Origin: Streptomyces cyaneochromogenes | Lineage (GTDB): Bacteria; Actinomycetota; Actinomycetes; Streptomycetales; Streptomycetaceae | Assembly (NCBI RefSeq): GCF_003963535.1 | Contig: NZ_CP034539.1 | Location: forward strand, 6,572,001-6,636,000 | Reading direction: 5' to 3' | Length of the DNA: 64,000 nt | In this document: positions 55,405 through 63,764 of the stretch, piece after piece | Numbering within the stretch: position 1 is the stretch's first letter | Layout: the number at the start of each line of letters is the position of its first letter | Made by a program: the position numbers and the translations under genes | Notes under the pieces: generated by a model | What the model was told of the DNA's origin: nothing | The model's input: the letters and a program-made list of their open reading frames with translations, nothing else | Database searches by the model: none

Positions 55405-56256
55405 TCAGTTCAACATCGCCCGCGCGGCCTGAGCCTGTTCCCGAACCCGCGCCGCAGCCGCCTCATCCACCGCCACCACCACCTCGGCGTACGCCTCCAA
55501 CTCGTCGGCACCCCGAAGGAAATCCCCCCTCTGCACCAGCAACTGCGCCCGCTCGAACCGCAACCGAGCCGGATGCGACGGCAGCAGCAGCGACAACTCC
55601 ACCGCCCACAGCGCCACATCCGTCCGCTCGGGGCGGGTCGCGGCCCACGCCCGGATGTTGTTCAGGATCCGCAGCACCACATCCAGCGGATCGGCCGGCG
55701 TCAGCATCGACGGATGCAACGGCGCCCCCGTGGCCCCCGCCACCAGCAACTCCGCGTCGCCCCCGGTCAGCACCCGCCCCCCGTCGAACGGATCGGCGAG
55801 CACCTGATCGTCGGTCGGCCCGAACCCCACCACGAAGTGCCCGGGCAGCGCGACCCCGTACACCGGCGCCCCCGCCCGCCGGGCCACCTCCAGCCACACG
55901 ACCGACAACAGGATCGGCAACCCACGCCGCCGCCGAAGCACCTCGTGCAGCAACGACGACTCCAGCCGCTGATAGTCCGCGGCGGACCCGCGAAACCCGC
56001 ACCGCTCCCCGAGCAGTTCCCGCAGCGCGAGCGCCCAGGACCGCGGCCCCCCGGGCCGGAACGGCAGCCGCCCGGCCAAGGCGTCCAGCTCCACCTGGGC
56101 GGAGTCCATCCCGGCCTCGTCCAGCGCCCCGTCCGCCTCGGCCCCCACCAGCAGACACAGCGTGGACAGATCGGGCCGCTCGGACCGGGCCTCTTCGGCG
56201 AACCGCCGCCGCACCTCGGCGGAGCGCTCGGGCGGTGGGGGGTAGGGGGGACGCAT
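55405..56256 (-). CDS. SirB1-type transglutaminase-like protein
   Basis: A 283-residue protein with the transglutaminase-like SirB1 core: RGLPILLSVVWLEVARRAGA, VYGVALPGHFVVGF, LADPFDGGRVL, followed by the C-terminal helical-repeat part (LDVVLRILNNIRAWAA, LRFERAQLLVQRGDFLRGAD). The His (PGHF) and Asp (DPFDGG) of the fold are kept, while the usual nucleophilic Cys is not evident in the Leu-Ser stretch, so it may be non-catalytic. ATG 56256 was chosen. The 3' end abuts the truncated ATPase relic. Confidence 0.82.
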   Translation of the reverse strand: MRPPYPPPPERSAEVRRRFAEEARSERPDLSTLCLLVGAEADGALDEAGMDSAQVELDALAGRLPFRPGGPRSWALALRELLGERCGFRGSAADYQRLESSLLHEVLRRRRGLPILLSVVWLEVARRAGAPVYGVALPGHFVVGFGPTDDQVLADPFDGGRVLTGGDAELLVAGATGAPLHPSMLTPADPLDVVLRILNNIRAWAATRPERTDVALWAVELSLLLPSHPARLRFERAQLLVQRGDFLRGADELEAYAEVVVAVDEAAAARVREQAQAARAMLN

Positions 56257-56288
56257 AGCTGGCTCGTGCCCTTTCGCGGCGATCGGTA

Positions 56289-57311
56289 CTACCGTCCGGC
56301 GCCGGTCGTGTCCGGCGTCTCGGGTTCGCGATAGTGGTGGTACGCGTGATGCGCGGCGAACCCCATCCCGGCGTACAGCCCCCGCGCCCCCGCGTTCTCC
56401 GTCTCGACCTGCAGCCAAGCCGCCGACGCCCCCTCGTCCAGGGCCCGCCCGGCCAGCGCCGCCATCACCCGGGTGGCCAGCCCCTGCCGCCGCAGCGCGG
56501 GATCGACCTCGACGGCGGCGAACCCGGCCCACCGCCCGTCCACGACACACCGCCCGATGGCGGCAGGCGCACCGCCGCCCTCACCGGGAACCGTCGCGAA
56601 CCACACCGACGGCCCGCTCCCCAGCACCTTCAGGGCCACCTCGCTCACCCCCTTGCGCTGATACCTCCCGAGCCAAGCCTCGTCCGCCTCCCGCGACAGC
56701 ACCACCCCGGCGCCCTCGGCCCGGTCGGCGATCGGCGCCAACGCCCCGATCCACATCTCCGCCGACACCTCCCGCACCCACCCCAGCCGCTCCAGCTCCG
56801 CGCACAGCAATTCCTGCGTGCCCTCGGCACCGGTCGCGGTCTGGACGTACGCGGGGAGCCCACGGTCGCCGTACCAGCGCCGTACGACGTCGAGCGCGGC
56901 CGGCAGGGACAGCCCGGGGTCGCCCAGCGGCAGCGCCGAGTTGGCCCTGCGGGTGAACCCGGACGCGGCCCGCAACTCCCACTCGCCGAGCCGCTCGCTC
57001 TCCACCGGCCGCCACGCGCGCGTGGCGACGTGCGCGAGCTCCTCGTACGAGGCGGCGGGCCCCCGGCGCCGGGCCGGGGCGGCGGGCACCACCTTGCCCG
57101 CGACCAGCGACGATTCCGGAATACGGACGCTCTCGCCGCTCTTCCGTGTGATCAGCAGCACACCGTCGTCCCATGATGCGAGAACACCCACCGTGTCGGT
57201 GAACTTCTCACCCGGAGCTCCAAGATCGCTCAAGCGCCGTACGGAGACTCGTTTACCCACGTCAGCAGCGGTGATTCGGACCTCGAGGCGCCCGTGTGCA
57301 GAGATTTCCAC
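56289..57311 (-). CDS. GNAT family N-acetyltransferase
   Basis: A 340-residue protein starting at GTG 57311 with AGGAGGGG upstream. The N-terminal ~70 residues form a small beta domain (VRITAADVGKRVSVRRL, DGVLLITRKSGESVRIP), and a helical linker region follows. The C-terminal ~150 residues hold the acetyl-CoA fold: AAVEVDPALRRQGLATRVMA (R-x-x-G-x-A pyrophosphate loop) and VETENAGARGLYAGMGF. The acceptor is unknown. It lies 33 bp upstream of the SirB1-type gene and is probably co-transcribed; it is divergent from fdxA. Confidence 0.88.
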   Translation of the reverse strand: MEISAHGRLEVRITAADVGKRVSVRRLSDLGAPGEKFTDTVGVLASWDDGVLLITRKSGESVRIPESSLVAGKVVPAAPARRRGPAASYEELAHVATRAWRPVESERLGEWELRAASGFTRRANSALPLGDPGLSLPAALDVVRRWYGDRGLPAYVQTATGAEGTQELLCAELERLGWVREVSAEMWIGALAPIADRAEGAGVVLSREADEAWLGRYQRKGVSEVALKVLGSGPSVWFATVPGEGGGAPAAIGRCVVDGRWAGFAAVEVDPALRRQGLATRVMAALAGRALDEGASAAWLQVETENAGARGLYAGMGFAAHHAYHHYREPETPDTTGAGR

Positions 57312-57451
57312 AGGTCAGTTCACCCCTCCTGTTCGGATCATGCCCAAGAACGGAGATACTAGGGGCGGGCATCGACGACGCCGCGCTCCCGCGCGCCAGG
57401 CGGCGGAGCCTGTGGAGGCCCGCCAGCGCCCTATCGAGGAGGAACGACAGC

Positions 57452-57772
57452 GTGACCTACGTCATCGCGCAGCCTTGTGTCGACGTCAAGGACAAGGCGT
57501 GCATCGAGGAGTGCCCGGTCGACTGCATCTACGAGGGCTCCCGGTCCTTGTACATCCACCCGGACGAATGCGTCGACTGTGGTGCCTGTGAGCCGGTCTG
57601 CCCGGTCGAGGCGATCTTCTACGAGGACGACACTCCGGAGGAGTGGAAGGACTACTACAAGGCGAACGTCGAGTTCTTCGACGAGCTCGGCTCCCCCGGC
57701 GGCGCCAGCAAGCTGGGCCTGATCGAGCGGGACCACCCCTTCATCGCCGCGCTGCCGCCGCAGGCCGAGTAA
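57452..57772 (+). CDS. fdxA: Seven-iron ferredoxin
   Basis: A 106-residue soluble electron carrier starting at GTG 57452 behind AGGAGGA. By analogy with Azotobacter ferredoxin I, Cys9, Cys17 and Cys50 should hold the [3Fe-4S] cluster, and Cys21, Cys40, Cys43 and Cys46 the [4Fe-4S] cluster; Cys25 is extra. The acidic C-terminal extension (TPEEWKDYYKANVEFFDELG) is usual for the FdxA group. It lies upstream of dapC with a large hairpin between them, a neighbourhood often seen in actinobacteria. Confidence 0.93.
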   Translation: MTYVIAQPCVDVKDKACIEECPVDCIYEGSRSLYIHPDECVDCGACEPVCPVEAIFYEDDTPEEWKDYYKANVEFFDELGSPGGASKLGLIERDHPFIAALPPQAE

Positions 57773-57799
57773 TCCGCACCGGCGACCCGCACAGCGTGC

Positions 57800-57863
57800 C
57801 GCCTCGGTCCCGTACGGCCTGATCGCGATCCGATCGCCTTGATCGCCGTACGGGACCGAGGCG
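57800..57863. terminator. Long-arm hairpin between fdxA and dapC
   Basis: A perfect 18-bp inverted repeat (CGCCTCGGTCCCGTACGG 57800-57817 with 57846-57863) flanks a 28-nt loop that itself contains GATCGCGATC-like palindromes. It lies 27 bp after fdxA and 57 bp before dapC. It may terminate fdxA, attenuate dapC or be an operator. Confidence 0.55.
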
Positions 57864-57920
57864 TTGCCGTATCCGGCACTACCGGCAGCGCCGGGCAGTA
57901 CCAGAAAGTGAGCCAGATCC

Positions 57921-59015
57921 GTGTCCGCAGTCTCCGACCGCCTTCCGACCTTCCCCTGGGACAAGCTGGAGCCGTACAAGAAGACGGCCGCCGCGCACCC
58001 GGACGGCATCGTCGACCTCTCCGTCGGCACGCCGGTCGACCCGGTCCCCGAGCTGATCCAGAAGGCCCTGATCGACGCGGCGGACTCCCCCGGCTATCCG
58101 ACGGTCTGGGGCACGCCGGCCCTGCGGGACGCGATCACGGGCTGGGTGGAGCGCCGCCTGGGCGCCCGCGAGGTCACCCACCGCCACGTCCTGCCCATCG
58201 TCGGCTCCAAGGAACTGGTCGCCTGGCTCCCCACCCAGCTGGGCCTCGGCCCCGGCGACAAGGTGGCCTACCCGCGGCTGGCGTACCCGACCTACGAGGT
58301 GGGCGCCCGCCTGGCCCGCGCGGAGTACGAGGTGTACGACGACCCGACGGAGCTGGACCCGCGGGGCCTGAAGCTCCTCTGGCTGAACTCCCCGTCCAAC
58401 CCGACGGGCAAGGTCCTGTCGAAGCAGGAACTGACCTGGATGGTCGCCTGGGCCCGCGAGCACGGCGTCCTGCTCTTCTCCGACGAGTGCTACCTGGAGC
58501 TGGGCTGGGAGGCCGACCCGGTCTCGGTCCTGCACCCGGACGTCAACGGCGGCTCGTACGAGGGCATCGTCGCCGTCCACAGCCTCTCCAAGCGCTCGAA
58601 CCTGGCCGGCTACCGGGCCGCCTTCCTCGCCGGTGACCCGGCGGTCCTCGCTCCCCTCCTGGAGATCCGCAAGCACGGCGGCATGATGACGTCGGCCCCG
58701 ACCCAGGCGGCGGTGATCGCGGCCCTCGGCGACGACGAACACGTCCGCGTCCAGCGCGAGCGCTACGCCTCTCGCCGCAAGGCCCTCCGCGAGGCCCTGG
58801 AACGCCACGGCTTCCGCATCGAACACAGCGAGGCCAGCCTCTACCTCTGGGCCACGAAGGGCGAGTCCTGCTGGACCACGGTCGCCCACCTCGCCGACCT
58901 GGGCATCCTGGTGGCCCCCGGCGACTTCTACGGCGAGGCAGGCGCCCAGCACGTACGCGTGGCGTTCACGGCGACGGACGAGCGGGTGGCCGCCGCGGCA
59001 CGGCGCCTGGCGTAA
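57921..59015 (+). CDS. dapC: Succinyldiaminopimelate transaminase
   Basis: A 364-residue fold-type I PLP aminotransferase. LNSPSNPTGKV and FSDECYLELGWE bind the cofactor, and Lys224 in SLSKRSNLAGYR forms the Schiff base. The length and the N-terminal LPTFPWDKLEPYKKTAAAHP are typical of actinobacterial DapC, which makes N-succinyl-LL-diaminopimelate from the 2-amino-6-oxo precursor. dapE, the next enzyme, is 2.8 kb downstream. Start: GTG 57921. Confidence 0.92.
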   Translation: MSAVSDRLPTFPWDKLEPYKKTAAAHPDGIVDLSVGTPVDPVPELIQKALIDAADSPGYPTVWGTPALRDAITGWVERRLGAREVTHRHVLPIVGSKELVAWLPTQLGLGPGDKVAYPRLAYPTYEVGARLARAEYEVYDDPTELDPRGLKLLWLNSPSNPTGKVLSKQELTWMVAWAREHGVLLFSDECYLELGWEADPVSVLHPDVNGGSYEGIVAVHSLSKRSNLAGYRAAFLAGDPAVLAPLLEIRKHGGMMTSAPTQAAVIAALGDDEHVRVQRERYASRRKALREALERHGFRIEHSEASLYLWATKGESCWTTVAHLADLGILVAPGDFYGEAGAQHVRVAFTATDERVAAAARRLA

Positions 59016-59029
59016 CACCGACCGCGTGA

Positions 59030-59845
59030 GCGGCCCCGGCCCGACCCCGACGGCCACAGCCACCGCGGGTGGCCGCCGCCGAAGGCCGTAGGCCGCTGCG
59101 ATCCGCCGACCGCGACCGTCGGCCGCCGCCGTGGGCCGCCGGGAGTGGCTGCTAGCTGTTGCTGCTGTGGTTGCCGGCCGACGCTGCCGCCGCAGGCTGC
59201 TTGCGCGGGTGGCCGTCGATGAGGGCTGTGGGCCGCTGCGATCCGCCGACCACGACCACCGACTGCCGCCGTGGGCCGCCGGGAAGGCGGCTACCCTTCG
59301 CCGCCGCGGGCTGCTGACCAAGGCTGCTGCTGCAGGCGCCTGCGGGTCCCCGACCGCCACCCGCCGCAGGCCGCCGCTGCAGGCTGCCGGGAGTGGCTGC
59401 TGCCCGCTGCTGCTGACCAAGGCAGTCGCCGTGGGCCGTCACAGCTATCGCCGGTGGCCACCGACGCGGGCCTTGGGCCGCTGCGGGTCCGCGACCGCCG
59501 GCCGCCGTGTGCCGCCGGGAAGGGCGGCTACTCGTTCCTGTCGCGGGCTGTCGACGAAGGCTGCCGCCGCGACCACTCCCGGCCGCCATCGCCACCGCCA
59601 CCGCCGGGGCCCTCGGCCGAACCGGCCCCCTCCGCCCGGGCCGTCGACGAGGGCCGCCCACCCCACCGCTCCCGCTGTGGGCAGTCGTTCCGCAGGGCGG
59701 AACGGGTGGGCACAGGCTGCGGCGCCGGGTGCTGTTCGAACACGCCCCGGCCCCTGCCGGCGCAGCGACGCGAGCGCACGGAAGCCGATGGGGCCCAGGG
59801 AACTCCCTGGACCCCATCGGCGGCTCAAGCCACGTGCGGCGAGCG
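59030..59845. repeat. Degenerate tandem repeat tract
   Basis: About 830 bp without a supported gene separate dapC from a convergent small gene. From 59030 to about 59620, variants of GGCCGCTGCGATCCGCCGAC...GTGGGCCGCCGGGA(A/G) recur near 59092, 59232, 59338 and 59477 (spacings about 140, 106 and 139 bp), together with GCTGCTGACCAAGGC twice. Beyond 59620 the sequence remains rich in CCGCC/GGCCG words and loses the clear period; 59783-59828 holds a GGGCCCAGGGAACTCCCTGG palindrome. Frames are open by composition only. Confidence 0.6.
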
Positions 59846-60322
59846 TCAGCCGAGCGGCAGCGCGTCCACCGGCAGCTTCCCGGTCTGCGGCACGCCACCC
59901 ACCGTGGCCGCCCCGGCCGTGTCGCCGAGAACGGTCCCGACGGACCCGGCCACGCCACCCGCGGTCTCCTGCGCCGCGGGCGTCGCCTTCTTCGCAACCT
60001 TGCTGCCGGCCTTGGTAGCGGTCGGCACGGCCTTCTTCGCGGCCTTGCCGCCGGTCTTGGTCACCGTGCCACTGGCCTTCGTGGCGGTCGGCAGCGCGTT
60101 GTCGACGGCCGTGTCGACGGCGCCGCCCGCGAGCCCGGTGGCGTTCTGAGCCGCACCGTCGACGACGCTCGTGCTGTCGACAGCGCTCAGCCCGCCGACC
60201 TTCGTGGCGTCGGGCAGTTCGGGGGCCGCGCTGGCGGAGCCGGCCGCACCGACCCCGGCAGCCGCTCCCGCAGCGACGAGCAGCGCGGCACGGGCGATCC
60301 GGCGGGTCAGGGGGAGGGACAT
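59846..60322 (-). CDS. Small secreted Ala/Thr/Lys-rich protein
   Basis: A 158-residue protein starting at ATG 60322 with AAGGAG five bases upstream. The signal peptide (RRIARAALLVAAGAAAGVGA) ends in AGSASA-APELP. The mature part is low-complexity: VGGLSAVDSTSVVDG, then repeats of PTATKA-G-(K)-A-KKA (PTATKASGTV, VPTATKAGSKVAKKATP) and a Gly/Val/Thr-rich end. There are no catalytic residues. It is likely an extracytoplasmic structural or surface protein; I do not recognise a characterised family. Confidence 0.72.
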   Translation of the reverse strand: MSLPLTRRIARAALLVAAGAAAGVGAAGSASAAPELPDATKVGGLSAVDSTSVVDGAAQNATGLAGGAVDTAVDNALPTATKASGTVTKTGGKAAKKAVPTATKAGSKVAKKATPAAQETAGGVAGSVGTVLGDTAGAATVGGVPQTGKLPVDALPLG

Positions 60323-60668
60323 GATGCTCCTTCGACGGGTAAGTCGGATGAGAAAGATGAAGTGTCCTACTGCGCCCGGCAGTTGACCGACTGGCTGTTG
60401 ATCTCCGGGCTCGGACGCAGTGACTACCGCTCGAAGCCCCCGAAGGTTGCGGCGCCGCAACGTAAAGAGTTGGCAATGCGTCGCATTATCGGCTGCGGAT
60501 AAAAACGGTCAAAACGCGTACCGCGGGAAAGCCTGCCGAATCCTTACAGCCCTTTGTTCTCAAGGCCTTTGACGGATACGAGGGTGACCGCGCGAAATCC
60601 TGCTCACGCCGTCGTCGACCGGCGCCCCGGGTAGCTCGTGAGAGTGGGCCCCCGAACGGCTGCGCGTG
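60323..60668. other. 346-bp gap, no gene supported
   Basis: It lies between the 3' end of the lysozyme-like gene and the start of the small secreted protein gene, both on the minus strand. The AT-richer stretch 60455-60560 (CGTAAAGAGTTGGCAATGCG, ATAAAAACGGTCAAAACGCG) is the likely promoter region of the secreted-protein gene. No clear terminator for the upstream gene was found. Confidence 0.4.
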
Positions 60669-61661
60669 CTAGTGAGTCGTGACGATCCGGACCGCGTCCA
60701 GCCCGCTGCCCGCCCCCGAGGCGCCCTGCCCGGCGATCGCACGCCACTGGCTGTCGGTGTTCCCGGCGGTCCACTCCCGACCGGCGTAGGACACCCGCTG
60801 GATGTGCAGGTCGGAGGCGTTGGCCACGGCCCAGTGGGCCAGCTGCCACCCACGCTCGCGGACACCGCGCCCGGCGCCGGAGCCCTTGTCGCCGGTCACG
60901 GGCAGCACCACGGTCCGCCCGTCGCTCTCGATCACGGACGGGCTCGGCGCGGGCGTGGCCTTCGCGGCGCCCACCTCCGCAACACCCACCTCCGCGGCGG
61001 CCGACTGGAGCGCGTCCTGCCCGAAGTCCCGTACGAGCGCGGCCCGTACGGAGTCCGTACCGCCGGCCGGCGGGCCCCCGGGGAGCCCCTCGCAGGTCAG
61101 CGTCGCGGCCGCCCGCCCGGTGAGGGCGGCGGCGAGCAGCGTCGCGTCCGGCTCGTGCTTGGCGTACGCCTCCGGAAAGCCGCTGCGCTGGACGCGCTGC
61201 GCGGCGACGGTGAGCGGCAGCTCCGTATAGCCGCGGACCTTGACGAGGTGCTCGTAGAAGATGCCCGCCGAGTAGATCGGGTCCTGGATCTCCTTCTCCG
61301 TGCCCCAGCCCTGCGAGGGCCGCTGCTGGAACAGGCCCAGCGAGTCACGGTCGCCGTGGGTGATGTTGCGCAGCCCCGACTCCTGCAGGGCGGTGGCGAG
61401 CGCGATCGTCACGGCCCGCTCGGGCAGGCCGCGCCCGGTGCCGACGGCGGCGATGGTCGCGGCGTTCACCGCCTGCTCCGGCGTGAACTCGTACCGCGCG
61501 CCGTCGCTCTTGTCCGACACGACCGCGCAGCCCGGCGCCCCCGCGCCTCCGGTGACGTACTGCACCGCGAGATATCCCGCGACGGCGAGCAGGACCACGA
61601 AGGCCGCCCCGCGACGCAGGAGGCGGCCACGACGTTTCGGAGAGGCGGACGACTTCGGCAC
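60669..61661 (-). CDS. Membrane-anchored lysozyme-like protein (often named heavy metal transporter)
   Basis: A 330-residue protein starting at GTG 61661. A basic N-terminus (SPKRRGRLLRRG) precedes one transmembrane helix (AAFVVLLAVAGYLAVQYV). The external domain reads TPEQAVNAATIAAVGTGRGL, ALATALQESGLRNITHGDRD, SLGLFQQRPSQGWG, DPIYSAGIFYEHL. The ALQESG Glu followed by SLGLFQ is the pattern of soluble lytic/lysozyme-like transglycosylases. The C-terminal half has a Gly/Ala linker and a second small domain (WQLAHWAVANASDLHIQRVS, YAGREWTAGN). Nothing supports metal transport; wall remodelling is a better inference. Confidence 0.78.
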   Translation of the reverse strand: MPKSSASPKRRGRLLRRGAAFVVLLAVAGYLAVQYVTGGAGAPGCAVVSDKSDGARYEFTPEQAVNAATIAAVGTGRGLPERAVTIALATALQESGLRNITHGDRDSLGLFQQRPSQGWGTEKEIQDPIYSAGIFYEHLVKVRGYTELPLTVAAQRVQRSGFPEAYAKHEPDATLLAAALTGRAAATLTCEGLPGGPPAGGTDSVRAALVRDFGQDALQSAAAEVGVAEVGAAKATPAPSPSVIESDGRTVVLPVTGDKGSGAGRGVRERGWQLAHWAVANASDLHIQRVSYAGREWTAGNTDSQWRAIAGQGASGAGSGLDAVRIVTTH

Positions 61662-61765
61662 GCCCTACAAGGTAGCCGAGGCTACTGAGGGGCATGGGCC
61701 GAGCGGGAAATGGGTGCGGGAAGTGGGCCGCCGGCCCCTGGGCGCGGCGGGTTAGGGTCGGCACC

Positions 61766-62845
61766 ATGGCCGACACCTCTCTTGACCTCACGCTGGACGC
61801 CGCGCGGCTCACCGCGCAGCTCGTCGACTTCCCCTCCGTCAGCGGCACGGAGAAGCCCCTCGCGGACGCCATCGAGACCGCCCTGAGCGCGCTGCCGCAT
61901 CTGACGGTCGAGCGGTACGGCAACAACGTCGTGGCGCGGACGAACCTCGGGCGACCGGAGCGCGTGATCCTCGCCGGCCACATCGACACGGTGCCGATCG
62001 CGGACAACGTCCCGTCGAGGCTCGACGAGGACGGCGTCCTGTGGGGCTGCGGCACCTGCGACATGAAGTCGGGCGTCGCGGTCCAGCTCCGCCTCGCGGC
62101 GACGGTCCCGGCCCCGAACCGCGACCTGACCTTCGTCTTCTACGACAACGAAGAGGTGACCGCCGACCTCAACGGCCTCAAGCACGTCGCGGAGAACCGT
62201 CCGCAGTGGCTGGAGGGCGACTTCGCGGTGCTGCTCGAGCCGTCGGACGGCGAGGTGGAGGGCGGCTGCCAGGGCACGCTGCGGGTCCTGCTCAGGACCA
62301 CGGGCGAGCGGGCCCACTCCGCGCGCGGCTGGATGGGCTCGAACGCGATCCACGCGGCCGCCCCGATCCTGGCCCGGCTGGCCTCGTACGAACCGCGCTA
62401 CCCGGTGATCGACGGCCTGGAGTACCGGGAGGGACTGAACGCGGTCGGCATCTCGGGCGGCGTGGCCGGCAACGTCATCCCCGACGAGTGCGTCGTGACG
62501 GTCAACTTCCGCTACGCCCCGGACCGCACCGAGGAGGAGGCCGTCGCGCACGTCCGCGAGGTCTTCGCCGACTGCGGGGTGGAGGAGTTCGTGGTGGACG
62601 ACCACAGCGGCGGCGCGCTCCCGGGCCTCTCGCACCCGGCGGCAGCGGCGTTCATGGAGGCGGTCGGCGGCATCCCGCGCCCGAAGTACGGCTGGACGGA
62701 CGTCTCCCGCTTCTCGTCCCTGGGCATCCCCGCGGTCAACTACGGCCCCGGCAACCCGCACTTGGCGCACAAGCGGGACGAGCGGGTGGAGACGGCGAAG
62801 ATCCTCGCGGGGGAGGAGCGGCTGCGGGCGTGGCTCACGGCGTAG
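61766..62845 (+). CDS. dapE: Succinyl-diaminopimelate desuccinylase
   Basis: A 359-residue M20 metallopeptidase-family enzyme hydrolysing N-succinyl-LL-diaminopimelate to LL-diaminopimelate and succinate, for lysine and cell-wall synthesis. First metal site HIDTVP (His72, Asp74), bridging Asp99 in TCDMKSG, Glu pair in DNEEVTAD, lid-domain HSARGWMG and a late GPGNPHLAHKRDE. ATG 61766 was chosen over the upstream in-frame ATG because sequence homology starts here. It works directly after DapC. Confidence 0.93.
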   Translation: MADTSLDLTLDAARLTAQLVDFPSVSGTEKPLADAIETALSALPHLTVERYGNNVVARTNLGRPERVILAGHIDTVPIADNVPSRLDEDGVLWGCGTCDMKSGVAVQLRLAATVPAPNRDLTFVFYDNEEVTADLNGLKHVAENRPQWLEGDFAVLLEPSDGEVEGGCQGTLRVLLRTTGERAHSARGWMGSNAIHAAAPILARLASYEPRYPVIDGLEYREGLNAVGISGGVAGNVIPDECVVTVNFRYAPDRTEEEAVAHVREVFADCGVEEFVVDDHSGGALPGLSHPAAAAFMEAVGGIPRPKYGWTDVSRFSSLGIPAVNYGPGNPHLAHKRDERVETAKILAGEERLRAWLTA

Positions 62846-62983
62846 GGGATGGCCGGCCGGGGGATCGCCGGGACGGCGCTTCACGGCGGTCATGCTCACG
62901 TCCCCCGTCCGTAACCCGCGTGGATCTACGCTGAGGTGGAACGACCTGCAAGACCCGCAGGCCCCGAAGTGGAGGGAGCGTAC

Positions 62984-63742
62984 ATGGCTACCGGTAACCC
63001 CGAGGGGAAGAAGCAGCCACCGGAGGAGCAGCGGTTGGGCCCGGTGCTGCGCAGGCGGGGGCAGGTGACGCCGAGCACCACGGACCAGCGGCTGCTGGAC
63101 GAGCGTGCCCCCTCGGACTGGGTCCACACCGACCCGTGGCGCGTCCTGCGTATCCAGTCGGAGTTCATCGAGGGCTTCGGCACGCTTGCCGAACTCCCGG
63201 CGGCGATCAGCGTGTTCGGCTCGGCCCGTACGCCTGCGGGCTCGCCGGAGTACGAGGTCGGAGTCCGTCTGGGCCGCGGCCTGGTCGAGGCCGGCTTCGC
63301 GGTGATCACCGGCGGCGGCCCCGGCGCCATGGAGGCGGCCAACAAGGGCGCGTGCGAGGCGAAGGGCGTCTCGGTCGGCCTCGGCATCGAGCTGCCCTTC
63401 GAGCAGGGGCTCAACCCCTACGTCGACATCGGCCTGAACTTCCGGTACTTCTTCGTCCGCAAGATGATGTTCGTCAAGTACGCCCAGGGCTTCGTGGTCC
63501 TCCCCGGCGGCCTCGGCACCCTCGACGAACTCTTCGAGGCCCTCACCCTGGTCCAGACCCAGAAGGTCACCCGCTTCCCGATCGTCCTGTTCGGCAGCGA
63601 GTACTGGGGCGGCCTGGTCGACTGGCTCAAGAACACCCTGATCGCCCAGGGCAAGGCCTCGGAGAAGGACCTGCTCCTGTTCCACGTGACGGACGACGTG
63701 GACGAGGCGGTGGCGTTGGTGTCGAAGGAGGCGGGCCGCTAG
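62984..63742 (+). CDS. LOG family (TIGR00730) Rossmann-fold protein
   Basis: A 252-residue protein starting at ATG 62984 behind GGAGGGAG; an upstream in-frame GTG at 62936 lacks a good site. The nucleotide-binding motifs GGGPGAMEAANKG (residues 110-122) and PGGLGTLDE (174-182) are those of lysine-decarboxylase-like/LOG proteins, which release free base from nucleoside 5'-monophosphates (cytokinin-activating type) or act as nucleotide phosphoribohydrolases. The N-terminal ~70 residues form a conserved helical extension. Its position after dapE recurs in Streptomyces from memory. Confidence 0.9.
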   Translation: MATGNPEGKKQPPEEQRLGPVLRRRGQVTPSTTDQRLLDERAPSDWVHTDPWRVLRIQSEFIEGFGTLAELPAAISVFGSARTPAGSPEYEVGVRLGRGLVEAGFAVITGGGPGAMEAANKGACEAKGVSVGLGIELPFEQGLNPYVDIGLNFRYFFVRKMMFVKYAQGFVVLPGGLGTLDELFEALTLVQTQKVTRFPIVLFGSEYWGGLVDWLKNTLIAQGKASEKDLLLFHVTDDVDEAVALVSKEAGR

Positions 63743-63764
63743 CGCGGCGGCGGAGTTCCCGGTA

